Positions 9,681-20,757 of a DNA stretch of 28,579 bases are shown piece after piece. The notes under the pieces are model-generated. The model saw nothing but the letters and a program-made list of their open reading frames with translations, did no database searches and was not told where the DNA came from. The stretch lies in the NCBI GenBank assembly GCA_000320545.1, contig ADNK01002765.1, positions 1 to 28,579 of the forward strand, read 5' to 3'. Source of the stretch: Bigelowiella natans CCMP2755. Taxonomy: Eukaryota; Cercozoa; Chlorarachniophyceae. The position numbers and the translations under genes were made by a program. The stretch's first letter is position 1. Each line of letters opens with the position of its first letter.

Positions 9681-10538
9681 TATCAATATAATTCACTATG
9701 ATTGTGTTGTTTATACACTGTGGATTGTGACCAAATGATAGCTAGATAAACAATGAATGATTCAAAGCATGTCTATTGTTTTAGAACTCAGAATAGCAAA
9801 TAGACGATCGATGCATTAGCAACATCTTCGATCACAACCTCTAGCTAGGTAGCTAGACCTACGGCCTAGAGGGTGTTTACATTTAGAAATTTAGACACTA
9901 TGATTAATTGCGTCATTACTCAGACAACGCAATTGTTTGATCTACTTTATTTGATGCAACACGCTCTACTAGTCTCTAGGTCCAGCCCTGTTGCGACATC
10001 ACATTGTCTAGATTGTTGCAGCGCTCTGAGTTCGTTGTTGTCTGTTGTGCCATCACTGTTGGCCCTGCGTGTGCACTGCACGTGCAGAGATAGCACACGG
10101 CTGCACTTAATTACACATGGCTGGATGACTAGATGAATATGCATTGCGCGTTGTGCGTGTGCTTTGCATGTCATCGCATCTAATCATTGCATCGTACACA
10201 TGGGAAATAATGTGATGTAAATCATACCGCATGGGCTATGAATTGTTAGAATGTCATCTTTCTCTGGACTGAGATGAGATAAAGTACATGTGTACATGCT
10301 AGCACATGGCCACGTCGTAAAAAAGTTGAGCCTGAATAAGATTGCTTTGACCAAAGTTGTATATATTGGAAGAGCTAGAGGTGTGCACACATTTATGTTG
10401 CACATTTCCTTTGAGTGACTACACCTTTGACCCAGTTTCTCTTAGGATTCCTCGTCTGCTTTCTCGTGTTGACATTCCTATTCCTGGAATTCAATCATTA
10501 CGACAAAATGCTTTAACTTTAGGGTGTAAGAGTTTTAT
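9681..10538. other. Convergent intergenic spacer, CTAG-rich
   Basis: This lies between the 3' ends of the GTPase gene and the 446-residue gene. It holds repeated CTAG motifs (for example the cluster at 9841-9872 and others near 9968-9980) and TGCATG/ATGCAT words. I see no gene; the open frames are short and without recognisable content. Confidence 0.7.
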
Positions 10539-11879
10539 CTATTTCATACCTGTATCAGCTTCAAGCAAAGTCTGTGACAATACTTTTCCATGCAAAGGAC
10601 TCCGAGGTCGATCAACTAGACTGACAGTTTTGGCTTTATTTTCTACTTCATTTGGGTTTGCTTGGGCACTGTAAATAACTCTAAAGGGATCTATATTGTA
10701 CACATAATCGTGTAAATGAATCATAATAAATATTACCGCGGCATAAGCAGCAGTAACGAGTGGTAGAGTAAGTGAAATCACTTCCAACCAAGTGAAATTT
10801 CGACAAGATTGGCAAGTAAAAGGGCTGCCAACTCTAAAAGTCGAGAAGTAGTCGGCGTTTCCAGGTCTAAAAACAACTGAAGGTCCAACGAATCGAAGAG
10901 AAGATTCTTCAGTGCACAGAGCCCGCCTCACCCAAGTTCGAATGTAATTGAAAACTACAGGATTTGTAATTTGAGCGTTGGATAGACTACCCAGCAGTTG
11001 AGGTGTATCATCATCTTCTTCATCTTCGAGTAATTCTTCAATTTCTGGGACGGTAGATATCTCCGACATAAAGGAATACGTGTTCGACCCTCCCCGACGA
11101 TCATTTTCAATACAATCAGTTCTATTCATGTAGCAACTTACTTCGACAAATGAATCTTCATCATTTCTAGGTGTTGGAAATTCCGAGGAAGGCAATGTAT
11201 TAACACTTGTTAGCGAAGGACAAAATGAAATTTCACCGTCGTCGTCGAAGATGGGATCCGTAAAACAGCAATCGGTAGTTTCATTACATGGTGATGGGTA
11301 CAAAGTTCTGAAAAATTCAGGAAGACCTTCACCATCACCCCATCGGGACGATTGCAACACTCTTATGCTGAAATTATCGCCGATGAGAGTTGCATCGACA
11401 TTTGTCTCACCTCGAGCTTCCCCCACAATGTTATGCTCACAGATGTACGTTGTGTTCTCCGTGGACTCAGAGAGGACAGCAAAGTTGTTTGCAATGGGAA
11501 GATATTTACAAGTGATACTTGTTGCGAACAGTCCAACTAAAGTGTGCACACTGTCAAGGTAATCGTTGCAAACGTTATCGTATCCGCTTCTTTGATTGAT
11601 CAATGAGGTGTCGCCTGCAAATCTGATCGACATGGGAGTGCCAGTGTGTGGGTCCAAAACGTTTGCTGAAAATGTGAGTTCCTCGACTTGGCATGAGGGA
11701 TCAGGTTGCTCATTGCGCACGTTCACACATATCTGTGTAGTAGTGTAATACGTCACCGCCAACGCAAGTACCAATACAAGTGTGGTAGCCAACAGCGCAT
11801 CCCCAGCAGGGTTTTCCCACTTGAAAGCAGGCCGCAAGACAGGTACTCGAATCAATCTGAGGCCAGTCGGAGTCCCCAT
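10539..11879 (-). CDS. Intronless cysteine-rich glycoprotein with two membrane spans (unknown family)
   Basis: A single 446-codon open frame, the longest uninterrupted coding stretch in the window, among intron-rich neighbours. A short basic N-terminus is followed by membrane span 1 (about 27-48, LLATTLVLVLALAVTYY). Then comes an extracytosolic domain of about 315 residues with about 14 cysteines, including a DCC pair, a CQSC motif just before the second span, and five N-glycosylation sequons (NTT, NFS, NET, NRT, NFT). An acidic loop (LLEDEEDDDTPQ) lies in its second half. Span 2 is at about 365-388, followed by a cytosolic tail of about 58 residues. Both termini are predicted cytosolic, the topology of channels such as ASIC/P2X, but I see no signature of those families. 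It could be a surface receptor or structural glycoprotein; function unknown. A 65-bp tandem duplication lies just upstream of its start. Confidence 0.85.
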   Translation of the reverse strand: MGTPTGLRLIRVPVLRPAFKWENPAGDALLATTLVLVLALAVTYYTTTQICVNVRNEQPDPSCQVEELTFSANVLDPHTGTPMSIRFAGDTSLINQRSGYDNVCNDYLDSVHTLVGLFATSITCKYLPIANNFAVLSESTENTTYICEHNIVGEARGETNVDATLIGDNFSIRVLQSSRWGDGEGLPEFFRTLYPSPCNETTDCCFTDPIFDDDGEISFCPSLTSVNTLPSSEFPTPRNDEDSFVEVSCYMNRTDCIENDRRGGSNTYSFMSEISTVPEIEELLEDEEDDDTPQLLGSLSNAQITNPVVFNYIRTWVRRALCTEESSLRFVGPSVVFRPGNADYFSTFRVGSPFTCQSCRNFTWLEVISLTLPLVTAAYAAVIFIMIHLHDYVYNIDPFRVIYSAQANPNEVENKAKTVSLVDRPRSPLHGKVLSQTLLEADTGMK

Positions 11880-12952
11880 GGAGGAAATGCAGAATGTTTG
11901 AATCCAAGCGGCCTTTGGTTTGCGGGTGCGACATGCACACGATCGAGTCGCAAGATGAGACTACGTCTCCAAGCAGCCTTTCGTTTGTGAGCGCGACATG
12001 CACATCATCGAGTCGCGATGTGAGACTGCGTAAATGATGACTTTGTTTTGGTTCAGATGCAAGTGTGGAGGGAAAAAATGGTGAGAGTTCATTTTCGGCT
12101 TCACAATTTTGTTCGAGTTGCTCTGGCGCTCTTTTTGCGCGATGAACATGATTCAACTATGAAGTTGCTGAAGTCATCGAGATTCCAATCCTTTGAGAAC
12201 CTTCAACTCCCAATGGTTTCCCAGATTTCAACACTGCACACATGCCACCAAGTTCAACGGGAACAACCTCACTGTTGCACACAACGACAAAGCTCGATTT
12301 GGAGCATTTGCAGTTGAACTGTTCGACCTGTGTTCACACTTCACGATTCCGTGCAACACTCCAGGGACCCCGCATCAGTCCAACATCCCAGCTAGCCAGT
12401 CTAGTAGTGGTTCTCTCTGCTGCATCAACACCAGCTTGTCTGACTTCGCAAGCTGGCTAGCTGTGCTGGGAGCCCACGCATTGATGATTCACGGTTGATG
12501 TGTAACAGTGACGTGAAAATCATGCACAGCATCAGAACACGTGTTGAATGGCATCGCAGTCAGAACTCACAGCCACCAGTTTTCTGGTTTTCAACCAGAG
12601 GTTCTAGGGTGAGAGCGCAGCCGGACAACAATCCCTGTTTGACTGCCGCACAAAGACCACGTGCAAAAATCTGGACATGTTTGTTTGTATTTTGTAGATG
12701 AAAATGCACGTCACAAAATCAGGCTGCAAATTACTTTGATGATAATCGAGCAGTTTTCAACAGCATGCATTTAATTAAGACTAGAAACTGAACTATTGAG
12801 ACGTTTATCTGTGATGAACCACATTGCTTCAGAAGGATCCATGGGCGAGAAATGAACATTGTAGATTCCGGTATGAGTTCTCGGGAAAAGGGCCTGGAGA
12901 ATCAAGATATGTCATTACAATCTTAATAAACTAGAAATACATATGCAAATGT
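11880..12952. other. Intergenic region with an open but unassigned stretch
   Basis: Between two minus-strand genes. It begins with the 65-bp tandem repeat (11903-12032). At 12193-12480 all three plus-strand frames are nearly free of stops. One includes AHNDKARFGAFAVELFDLC, but none matches a family and no start or splice structure is convincing. CTAG motifs occur near 12400-12470. Confidence 0.5.
11903..12032. repeat. 65-bp imperfect tandem duplication
   Basis: Two units with a period of 65 bp: 11903-11967 and 11968-12032. Both start TCCAAGC, share GCGACATGCACA and ATCGAGTCGC, and end GAGACT(A/G)CGT, with about ten differences. The repeat lies immediately upstream of the start codon of the minus-strand 446-residue gene, in its 5' flank or UTR. 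Confidence 0.85.
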
Positions 12953-13961
12953 TTAACAAATCAACAAGGTACTGTAAATGGGAAAATATACCTGTCCATT
13001 CATGAGCAAACTACTGACGTATGAGAATGTACTTGGTGACATAATTAAGATGTCAGATTTCACAAGGCTAATAAAATCTGATAGCATTCCAACAGCTTTG
13101 TCAATATGTAAAACCACATCTGTTTGCCCGGCAAGTTCTGCAAAATCCGCAGGATCCCCCTCTGAGTAAACATGGAAAAGAAACTTCTTCCCTTCCGATC
13201 TAAGCTGTCTTCTTACTTCATTCATTATTTCTATAAAGGTTGCCATATAGACGAACCGAGGTTTAGCCGGTGTAACATCACCCCTTCGAATATGCACACC
13301 AACATTTATGTGATCACGAGGGTGATCAATAGGTTTTACTCCTAGTGACTTCATACCCTTGAACAAAGCTTCGCGTATTTGTGTTTTTATACATGGGTTC
13401 CAGTTTTGAAGGATCGTACGAGCAATGTTATGTCGTGTCTTAGAGACAAAGTTCGGATAAATTCCACAACGATAGCAACTATTTCCTGCTGCTAGACCAA
13501 TGGCAGCATTGCATTCGGTAATATTTACCCAATGGGCCATAGTGGCAAATTCGCTGTGACAATAGTCCAACCCTTTGGAAGCTGCCGCAGTCATAGCTTC
13601 CAGAACATATTCATATTGGGCACCGAACCCATCAATTCGGGACCCAGCTGTTATACATCTTTCCGTGAAGCTGTTTAAATCAACAATCATAAGAGTTAGC
13701 TAGGCATCAATCGTGTAATATGCATTACCGAGGAACTACGTTTGCAGTCGAGCAGCCATTATTTCCAACCACGAACTTTACATAGTTATTGCCATCTCCT
13801 AGGTCCGGAACTCTCACACCTCCAGTTCTAATTCCCGACTGGAGAAGCATGTCAGGTTCCTTCCAAGCTGCCCAACAGAGGTGCAGCATCGAAAGGAGGA
13901 GCACAACCATCATGGGTAGAGATTGGGTAATGAGGAAATTATAGTCACAGAAATTTGTCAC
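12953..13961 (-). CDS. Fucosyltransferase-like glycosyltransferase (HxRRGD motif), secretory
   Basis: Exons 13961-13729 and 13670-12953 are joined by a 58-bp intron with a CTAAC branch-point-like sequence, in phase, giving 316 aa. The N-terminus carries a strongly hydrophobic signal-anchor (MMVVLLLSMLHLCWA, about 17-31), as in Golgi type II transferases. The conserved core has SRIDGFGAQYEYVLEAM (about 88-104), resembling the donor-binding G-loop of fucosyltransferases, and VGVHIRRGDV (about 201-210), the motif shared by alpha-1,2, alpha-1,6 and protein O-fucosyltransferases. The C-terminal MSPSTFSYVSSLLMNGQVY resembles the S-x-FS-Y segment of that superfamily. Paired cysteines are frequent. 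The exact acceptor sugar cannot be told. Met at 13961 and Met-Met near 13913 are alternative starts. Confidence 0.75.
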
Positions 13962-14238
13962 AAATACAGAAAATTGTCACAAGTACTATGTGAGTTGGAG
14001 GAGATTTGATAGTCGCGACAACCCCTGCTACCCTTGTTCAAAGTAAAATAACTGCAGCATCGCCAATGCAGCATCGAGAGAAACACCAAGCTCGCCGGGC
14101 ACTCCATCCCGATTTTTTAAAGATGAAAAAAAAATTGTTGGAAAATCGCGGGATATTTATCATCATGGCAAACATTCCATTCTGTCCCGATTTTTTAAGA
14201 TGACTAAAAAAATACATTTCGCATCAAAGCACCAAATA
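13962..14238. promoter_or_regulatory. Divergent intergenic region with a repeated motif
   Basis: This is the head-to-head region between the fucosyltransferase-like gene and the kinesin. CCCGATTTTTTAA(A)GATGA occurs twice, near 14109 and 14187, each followed by a poly-A run. Duplicated elements here could be regulatory (inference). An in-frame ATG at 14200 would extend the kinesin by 13 residues. Confidence 0.4.
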
Positions 14239-17200
14239 ATGGCTTCCAAAAAGGTGCAGCAGCTTTCAGATGTAAACATGGTACACGGTCTAACTACGAA
14301 TTTGGGCATATATTGCCTTTGCTTAGAAAGTGGAAAAGGCAGATGTGAATGTCTGCGTGCGAATCCGTCCTCTGAACAGGTTAGAGAAGAGGACCGGACA
14401 GGTACATGTACTCAAGAGATTCTATGAAATGTCCTTTGTTTGATTTGATAAGCAAGTGACAAATGGATCCTTAGTGTGCAGCTAGCTACATGCTATCTAA
14501 TTTTCTATGGTCCTATGGTAGGTTGAAGCATGGTCATATCAAAATAATCAAATTTATTTGACGGCCCAGCCAAAGGCAAAAGCCTTGAAAGCAAGATTCA
14601 AAGATACATTTTTCACAGTAGACACAGTTTTCTCGCCATCGACTTCAAATGTCCAGGTATAGTCTAACAAATAACATTTTAAATCATGTCAATATTAACA
14701 TTTAAATTTCAAACTTAGGTGTTCGATTCTATGGGAAGCAAAATACTGTCAGGTGTCATGAGGGGTTTTCATGGATGTATATTTGCATATGGACAAACAT
14801 CTTCAGGTCCAATGATCTATCAAATGAATACCGACGGTGGGTATATAGTGCTATTTGACTTTTTCACCTTATCAGGAAAGACCTTTAGCATCCACGGATC
14901 CCCTGAACAACCCGGAATCGTTCCTCAGGTTTGACGAAGCAATTCGAATGTGTCGTAGCTACCACATAATCACAAAATATTTAGGCTGTCAAATACGTGT
15001 TTGATTATATTGAAGAGCACCCAAATCGCGAATTCGTACTCCGAGTTAGTTACCTGGAGATTTACAATGAAATTATCAATGATCTTTTGAATCCATCGTC
15101 TACAAGGTTAAAGGTTTGGACCATATCTATTACTTATTATTTTTCAATAAAACTCACATAATTCATACAGATCAGGGAAAATAGAACGAACGGTGTATAT
15201 GTTGAAGGACTAAAACAAGAGGTTGTAATGAGCGCAGAACAAGTAAGTTTGAATAGTTTCAATATATCTTTAGTCTCAAATGTGTGTACACCCAAAGGTC
15301 CTTGCTTTGATTGCCGCTGGAGAATCCCATCGGCATATTGGACGAACAAATTACAATGAAGTGTCGTCTAGATCACACACTCTTTTTCGACTAATAGTCG
15401 AAAGCTCCTCAATAGACAGAAAGACACGGAAATCTAGGTACTACATTTTACTCGAATGATCCAAGGTTTAAAGGGCTATTTTTCGTTCTTCAGAATCTTA
15501 AAATCATGTTTAAATATTGTTGATCTGGCGGGCTCAGAGAACGCTGTGAAGGCAGGTCCCTGCATAGTTAATTGTTTTCATCACAGTCAATGCATACATG
15601 GACATAAAATTATAATCCACAAAAACAGGAAATTCAAAGCGAGTCAAGGAGACTGGGTTCATCAATAAGTCCCTCTTAACTCTTGGTAATAAATGATACA
15701 CAGATGCTTATTTTTTGAAAAATATGACTCTTGATTCTTAGGGCATGTAATATATAAACTAAGCGAAAAGACAAGAGGCCATATCCCGTAATAGATTTTC
15801 ATTTGTTGTGCCTGCGCGAGATTTCACAGCCTATATTTGTCTTGGTGTGTAGGTATCGCGACTCTAAGCTTACCCGTATTTTGCAGAGCAGCCTCAATGG
15901 AAGATCGTAACATATTATTTTGACTTACGATCAAGTGCATTCTAAGCTTTACTGCCATATCTCACAGGTTTGTATCTATAATATGTTGCCTATCTCCGGC
16001 AACATCGAACATTGAGGAGAGTGCTCAGACTCTTAAATTTGCTACTCGTGCCAAGCGTATTAAAAACACTGTCGGTATAAACGAAAAGATTGACGAAGCT
16101 ACTCTCTTGGAGAAGTAATTGCACATTGCAATGAGAGAAGCCTCAGATATAAAGGTATTTTTATTTTACAGATACCGAGAGGAGATTACAAAATTAAAAA
16201 AGGATCTTGCCGAGGTGAAACCAAACTTTATTTCTTAAACTTGAACATTCTCACATATGTTGGTGTGCAGGCTCAAAGTAAGGTCAAAGCTGCCCAGGTC
16301 AGTATTAAAGGACCAAAAAAGATAAAATATATTTTACTAAGCGTTCACAATGCAGGATGACACCAAGACCATTGTTGATCCAGCGGCAATGCGAAAACTA
16401 CAAGAAGAACGAGAAGAATATATCCAGGTTAAATCTTTCGATATACCCTGAATGAACATCCTTTTATAAAGGAAGAGAAAAAGCCTTAGGAAACTAAAAT
16501 AATGCTCTCAGAGAATTGAGCAATTAGAGCGTATTATTCTTACGTCGTCAAAGGTAATTGTTTTATATATTTTTCTTCGTGTAAGCGGAGTTCTAATATT
16601 GTTTATATTAGACCCAACGTCACCATGAGGCTTCAGTACAGGGTCTACATCTCGATCCCAGGGGGTAACTATATCAAAAATTCCACCATTCAGTTTATAA
16701 TATTTCTAAATCAAGGTCATTCAAATCTGGAACCTTTGGAAGAACACGTGCACATAGGACTCGTTCGTGTTACACAATGCCGAAATCCTTCTTCCAAGCT
16801 CTTGCAAAGGTTGAATACAACATTATCGTACATAGTAGTTTAATAGAATATAAAACCAACATATGTAGTGAATTAGTATAAGAACAAGACATCGCAAATA
16901 GGCTCCCATGGAGGCTGATTATACAGAAAAGGAAGATGAAAAAGACCCAACAAGGTAGTATTTCTCTGATGCCAAATTGTATAAGATCTTAATCGTTTTC
17001 AACTTTGGCAGTGCAAAAGCTTTAAACACATTCGAATTCAAGCCACAATTGAATTCAGGCGAAAACAATGTATGTAAACCAAATTTGCATCGTAATAGAT
17101 GGAGGAACCGAAAATCTTTATATCTAACCATAGATTGCGCAAGTGTCTAAAGAGCTGGCTGAAATGAAAAATACTATTCAGGATCTCAAGCAGCAACTGA

Positions 17201-17554
17201 AAGTGATTATTTTGAAATGCGCATACATTCGTTTTTAACATTTATGTTTATTAGCAAAAGGATAACCTAATAAAAAAGATGAGAAAAGAAGTTAACAAGC
17301 TTCGGTCGGAGGTTGAAGAAAGGGTAGTGTGGCACTTCTATTTTGCGAAATATTTAGTTTAAGGACGTATTTTCTAGGACGAGGCATTGAAAGAATGGGA
17401 AGCGTTTTGGCAAGCCGAATCCAATGTCCAAGCTGAATTAGATGCCCGAGGAAATGGTGAAAATGGTGTAACTAATAATGGCCCTGAATCCAGAAAATCT
17501 GATTTGCTTGCAACAGCCGATGCAGACTTTGGCGCTCCTTTGGTCCAAATTTAG
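14239..17554 (+). CDS. Kinesin-7 (CENP-E-like) motor protein, 24 exons
   Basis: Exons: 14239-14280, 14327-14401, 14522-14656, 14719-14806, 14876-14928, 14985-15113, 15171-15242, 15298-15437, 15494-15555, 15629-15685, 15742-15787, 15853-15906, 15968-16114, 16172-16214, 16271-16297, 16356-16427, 16512-16553, 16612-16664, 16716-16809, 16902-16954, 17012-17069, 17134-17202, 17255-17323, 17378-17554. All are in phase, 618 aa. It is an N-terminal microtubule motor: [12 protein letters not shown]-loop [10 protein letters not shown] (109-116 for GQTSSGKT), switch I NEVSSRSH (SSRSH 221-225), switch [10 protein letters not shown] (255-260), then [55 protein letters not shown] and [17 protein letters not shown] are typical of kinesin-7. 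The tail of about 250 residues has short coiled-coil segments ([24 protein letters not shown]), far shorter than animal CENP-E. Exon 1 has two possible donors, both in phase 0. The exon 16512-16553 join is the weakest. Confidence 0.93.
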
Positions 17555-18558
17555 ATTGCAAACGTAAATAATGAGCATCACTTAAACGAATTTTGGAATA
17601 AACAAAGGCATCTTAAAAGTCCAAATTATTCACATTGTGATGAAATTCGTGGACAATAAAAACAACAATGCAAGAACTTGCATGTTCTCCACGAAAATCA
17701 TGCTCGCACGCTAGCACGTAGATGATGCCTAAATTCGATGTTGGCTGCATGCTAGCATGTGTAGAACCCTACAACTCAATCACATGCATTTCTAGATCTA
17801 GAATGCCTAGCCATAGCTAGATAGCTAGAATGCGTGTGTGCGCTCAGTGAGCTAGTAAGCTCACAGACGTCAAAATCTAAAAATGCATTGACGTGCAGCA
17901 TGCCAGCTCTAGACTAGTAGAGCTAGCCAGCATGTCTAGCTAGCTAGTTAGCATGTGCACATCTAGACATCTCCACTTCTCCACATCTGAACAGACACAT
18001 CCGACATCCCTAGCTAGCTAGCTAGCTAGATCCCCAAATCTAGAGATCTCTAGCTAGCTAGATCCACTCTAGCACTACTAGCTAGTTGGTCTAACTGCTA
18101 GAGCTAGCTAGTCCATCCATCCCACAGCGCAAAGTTGAAAATTTCAACAATTTTGCTGCATTGTTAGATTTGGAGATCAGCTAGCAGTGCTAGCTAGCTA
18201 GAGTAGCTAGGTCTAGAGCTAGAGAGGTTGCAAGCCATTCCATCAATGTGCTGAGTTGAGCATGCTAGCACGCCTGCGATCTCAGAACTACACACATGAA
18301 TGTTGGAGACTCCGATGTGCTCTAATGCAGACTAAATATGCATGTATAGGTGCCTCGAAGCAAAGCAGGCAGGCAAGTATCGGACAATTTATCACACTAC
18401 AACTGAATTACTGCTGTCACAACTACTGCATCTAACTACATTTGACGCGTAAACTTGATATTTAATTTGTTCTGTCACATACAAAACAACTGATGAAGTG
18501 GCACAAAGCAAGGGATTCTGCGGAGAATTTCTATTATCAAATTCACGTGATCCAAAGT
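17555..18558. other. Convergent intergenic spacer, extremely CTAG-rich
   Basis: Between the 3' ends of the kinesin and G-beta genes. Between about 17700 and 18260 there are roughly forty CTAG tetramers by eye, many in runs of GCTAGCTAGC (for example 18010-18030 and 18049-18060). Small inverted repeats are present, such as GTGAGCT/AGCTCAC at 17847-17864. An AATAAA near 17598 may be the kinesin poly(A) signal. No coding content seen. Confidence 0.8.
17700..18260. repeat. CTAG/GCTAGC palindrome-rich block
   Basis: Self-complementary CTAG units are scattered and tandemly joined, interleaved with TGCATGC and GATCTAGATC-like palindromes. Similar but weaker blocks lie in the other convergent spacers (3390-3620, 9730-9990, 24960-25540). 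Confidence 0.8.
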
Positions 18559-19679
18559 CTATGATGAATATATTCGCAATTCCATATCCCATCCACCAGT
18601 ACACAAAGCGTCGCCTCTCTTATTGATTCCAAGAGTGCTAATTCGATCTTCATGGTCTTGAATATCTTGTGAAATTTTTGCAGTTTTTGTGTCCCACATT
18701 GAACAGCGAGCACTTCCATACCCTGCAAAAAGATGACTACCTGTCCTTGAGAACGCAATCGATGTAACTGGAGAGGCATTCTTGGTGTCCTCTATGTCAC
18801 CGTATTTTTGAATTTGCTTTGCAGCCCTTATGTCATATAGCCTACAAGTGGAGTCTTCTGAAGCAGTGGCAAAAGCTCGTCCAGTAGGGAAGAAATCTAC
18901 AGAGTTTACATCTCCAGAATGTCCTGCAAATGTTTGTACTTTTGGATCTTTCGATCGAGAATCCCACAAAATAGCTTTACGATCACAAGAACCAGAAACA
19001 AAAGTACCATTAGCCTCAGTATGGGCAATGCACATAACATCTAATGAGTGTCCAGTAAACGTCGTGGTTCGCGTTTTTTGCTCTACATCCCACAATATGC
19101 ATGTTTGATCTCCGGAAGAAGTCAGCATTTTATTGTCGTTAAGAAAATGACAGGACGATAGGTAACCATCATGACCAGAAAGCTCGGCACGTGGTGTACG
19201 TTTCGAATATTCACCCTGGGTTTCTGGTATTGGATACACAGTACAGAGATTGTCTAAACCACCCGATGCAGCAAACCGCTGGGTTGGAGAAAATGCACAG
19301 GTCATGACCCATGTTGATCGTAATGGAATCACGTGCACTTTAGTAAGAAAGTATGCATCCCATACAATTAATTTTCCATCTTGAGATGCACTGACTAAGT
19401 TATAGGTTTCTTCAGATCCCCACTGCATAGCAGATATTTTCCCATAGTGTCCCTTTAAATGGCGTCTGTTTTCGATGTAAGATGAACAATAAGGTCACTA
19501 TAATCATTACCTTGTTTTGTCAACATTGTAGGCACTAACCTTTTCTGCAAATTTCCGGGTATGGTTTTCTTTTCCCCCAAGTGGGTATCTAATGGTTGCT
19601 CTTTATCGTTGTAGTATGAAAGCTCTCTAAGTTCCGCAATCTTCTTTCTCAAGTCTTCAATTTGAGCAAGGAGTTCCTT
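18559..19679 (-). CDS. Heterotrimeric G-protein beta subunit (WD40), first codons unresolved
   Basis: Exons 19679-19540 and 19465-18559 are joined by a 74-bp GTTAGT...ACAG intron in phase, giving at least 348 aa against about 340 for typical G-beta. The N-terminal helix (LLAQIEDLRKKIAELREL) would form the coiled coil with G-gamma. Then come the family-typical RRHLKGHYGKISAMQW, LVSASQDGKLIVWD, PLRSTWVMTCAFSPTQRFAA, SGDQTCILWD and GHSGDVNSVDFFPTGRAFAT, a full seven-blade propeller ending in GGWDMELRIYSS. It functions with G-alpha and G-gamma downstream of 7TM receptors. The initiator methionine must lie in a short exon upstream of the acceptor at 19680; ATG CCC near 19722 is in phase but would need an unusually short 38-bp intron. 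It faces away from the PIPK-like gene. Confidence 0.92.
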
Positions 19680-20757
19680 CTATTATATGGTAAATTTCAG
19701 AGTAAGTGATCATGACGGGCATTATGAGCAGGAAAGTGCGGAATAACACATATAGTCAAAGTGGTCATAATCGAATTGTAGTTTCGATGAAGTCCTCGAT
19801 TATATGAAACTTTATCTGAGTACACCGAGGCGTATTTCACCAGAAGATATTGCAGCATGTATTAATGGGATTCTTTCTCAAACATTTTCATCCAAAAGAA
19901 GAAAATGTAACAGGAATTCAATGAAAAGAGTAAGGACGCGGTAGCGAAGTAGTATTTATTTTGGCAATTTCATTCCAAAAGCGATATCTTCCCTCGAGAT
20001 ACCAGTATTCTTCTAAAGACATAACCAACGGGTAGGTTGTGCAGTTTATAGACCTCCTCATGTGGGTGATCCCCACCGGTGGTGTCCATCGAAACAAATC
20101 TGTACTTTGCCGACAAAATAAAAGTTCATACGTTTAGTACTCGTGCCGTGTACCAACAACACAAATGCAGGGGGTATTTCTTCATTTGATATATTTCGCG
20201 CGATATCCGACAAAAACACCCGTTGGTCTTGTAAGCCGAGAAGGAACATCAACAATGATTTATTTTTGTGTGCGAATGCGATTGGTGACCTGGACAAAGT
20301 AATTCAGGAACAACGCGCGAGGATGGGGGGGGGGAGACGACAAAACGAGCCCGAATTATTGTTGCCCTCAGAAGAATTATTTTTTCGGGACTAAAGATGA
20401 CTCGGAACAAACTTTAATAATTAAAATTTCGGTCCTCATGGAAGTATTCCGTGAGCGAGCGGAGCGAGCGGGATTATCTGTGTTCCTTTTGAGAGCATAG
20501 GAAGTAACCATAGCAGACCAGCAGGAGTACTGACTACTCACGATACTGAAGAATGCAGCACTGGCCTCAACGAATCGTCGAACAAATCGGATACAATTAA
20601 GGTAGCCATGTAGTGCGAGCATGCATGAAATAAAGAGGGAAATGATATCAAAAATGTACTGCAAACAGAACGCTCCATGACACAAATTAAACTTGGTTTC
20701 ATCAGTGCGTCGTATTTTATGGTAACGTAGAATAAGTCTGTGACTTACCCACCTGCA
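19680..20757. other. Divergent region between G-beta and PIPK-like genes, unresolved exons
   Basis: This contains two plausible plus-strand exons (19782-20031) and a 7TM-like minus-strand fragment (20450-20880), described separately. A strong minus-strand frame at 20058-20297 (including SDIARNISNEEIPPAFVLLV) overlaps an open plus-strand frame at 20143-20394; I cannot choose between them. A poly-G run lies near 20326. Confidence 0.4.
19782..20031 (+). CDS. Two candidate exons of an unidentified protein
   Basis: Exons 19782-19929 and 19982-20031 join in phase across a 52-bp intron with a good GTAAGG donor. They encode FDEVLDYMKLYLSTPRRISP followed by EDIAACINGILSQTF and a basic stretch ending KDITNG. 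The first part looks like a helical domain and the second is basic. I recognise no family, and neither the start nor the continuation could be placed. It may be a small gene of its own or an upstream part of the PIPK-like gene. Confidence 0.4.

Noticed and set aside
17700-18260. CRISPR-like or satellite array
   Set aside because: The CTAG units have no constant repeat-spacer period, and the organism is eukaryotic.
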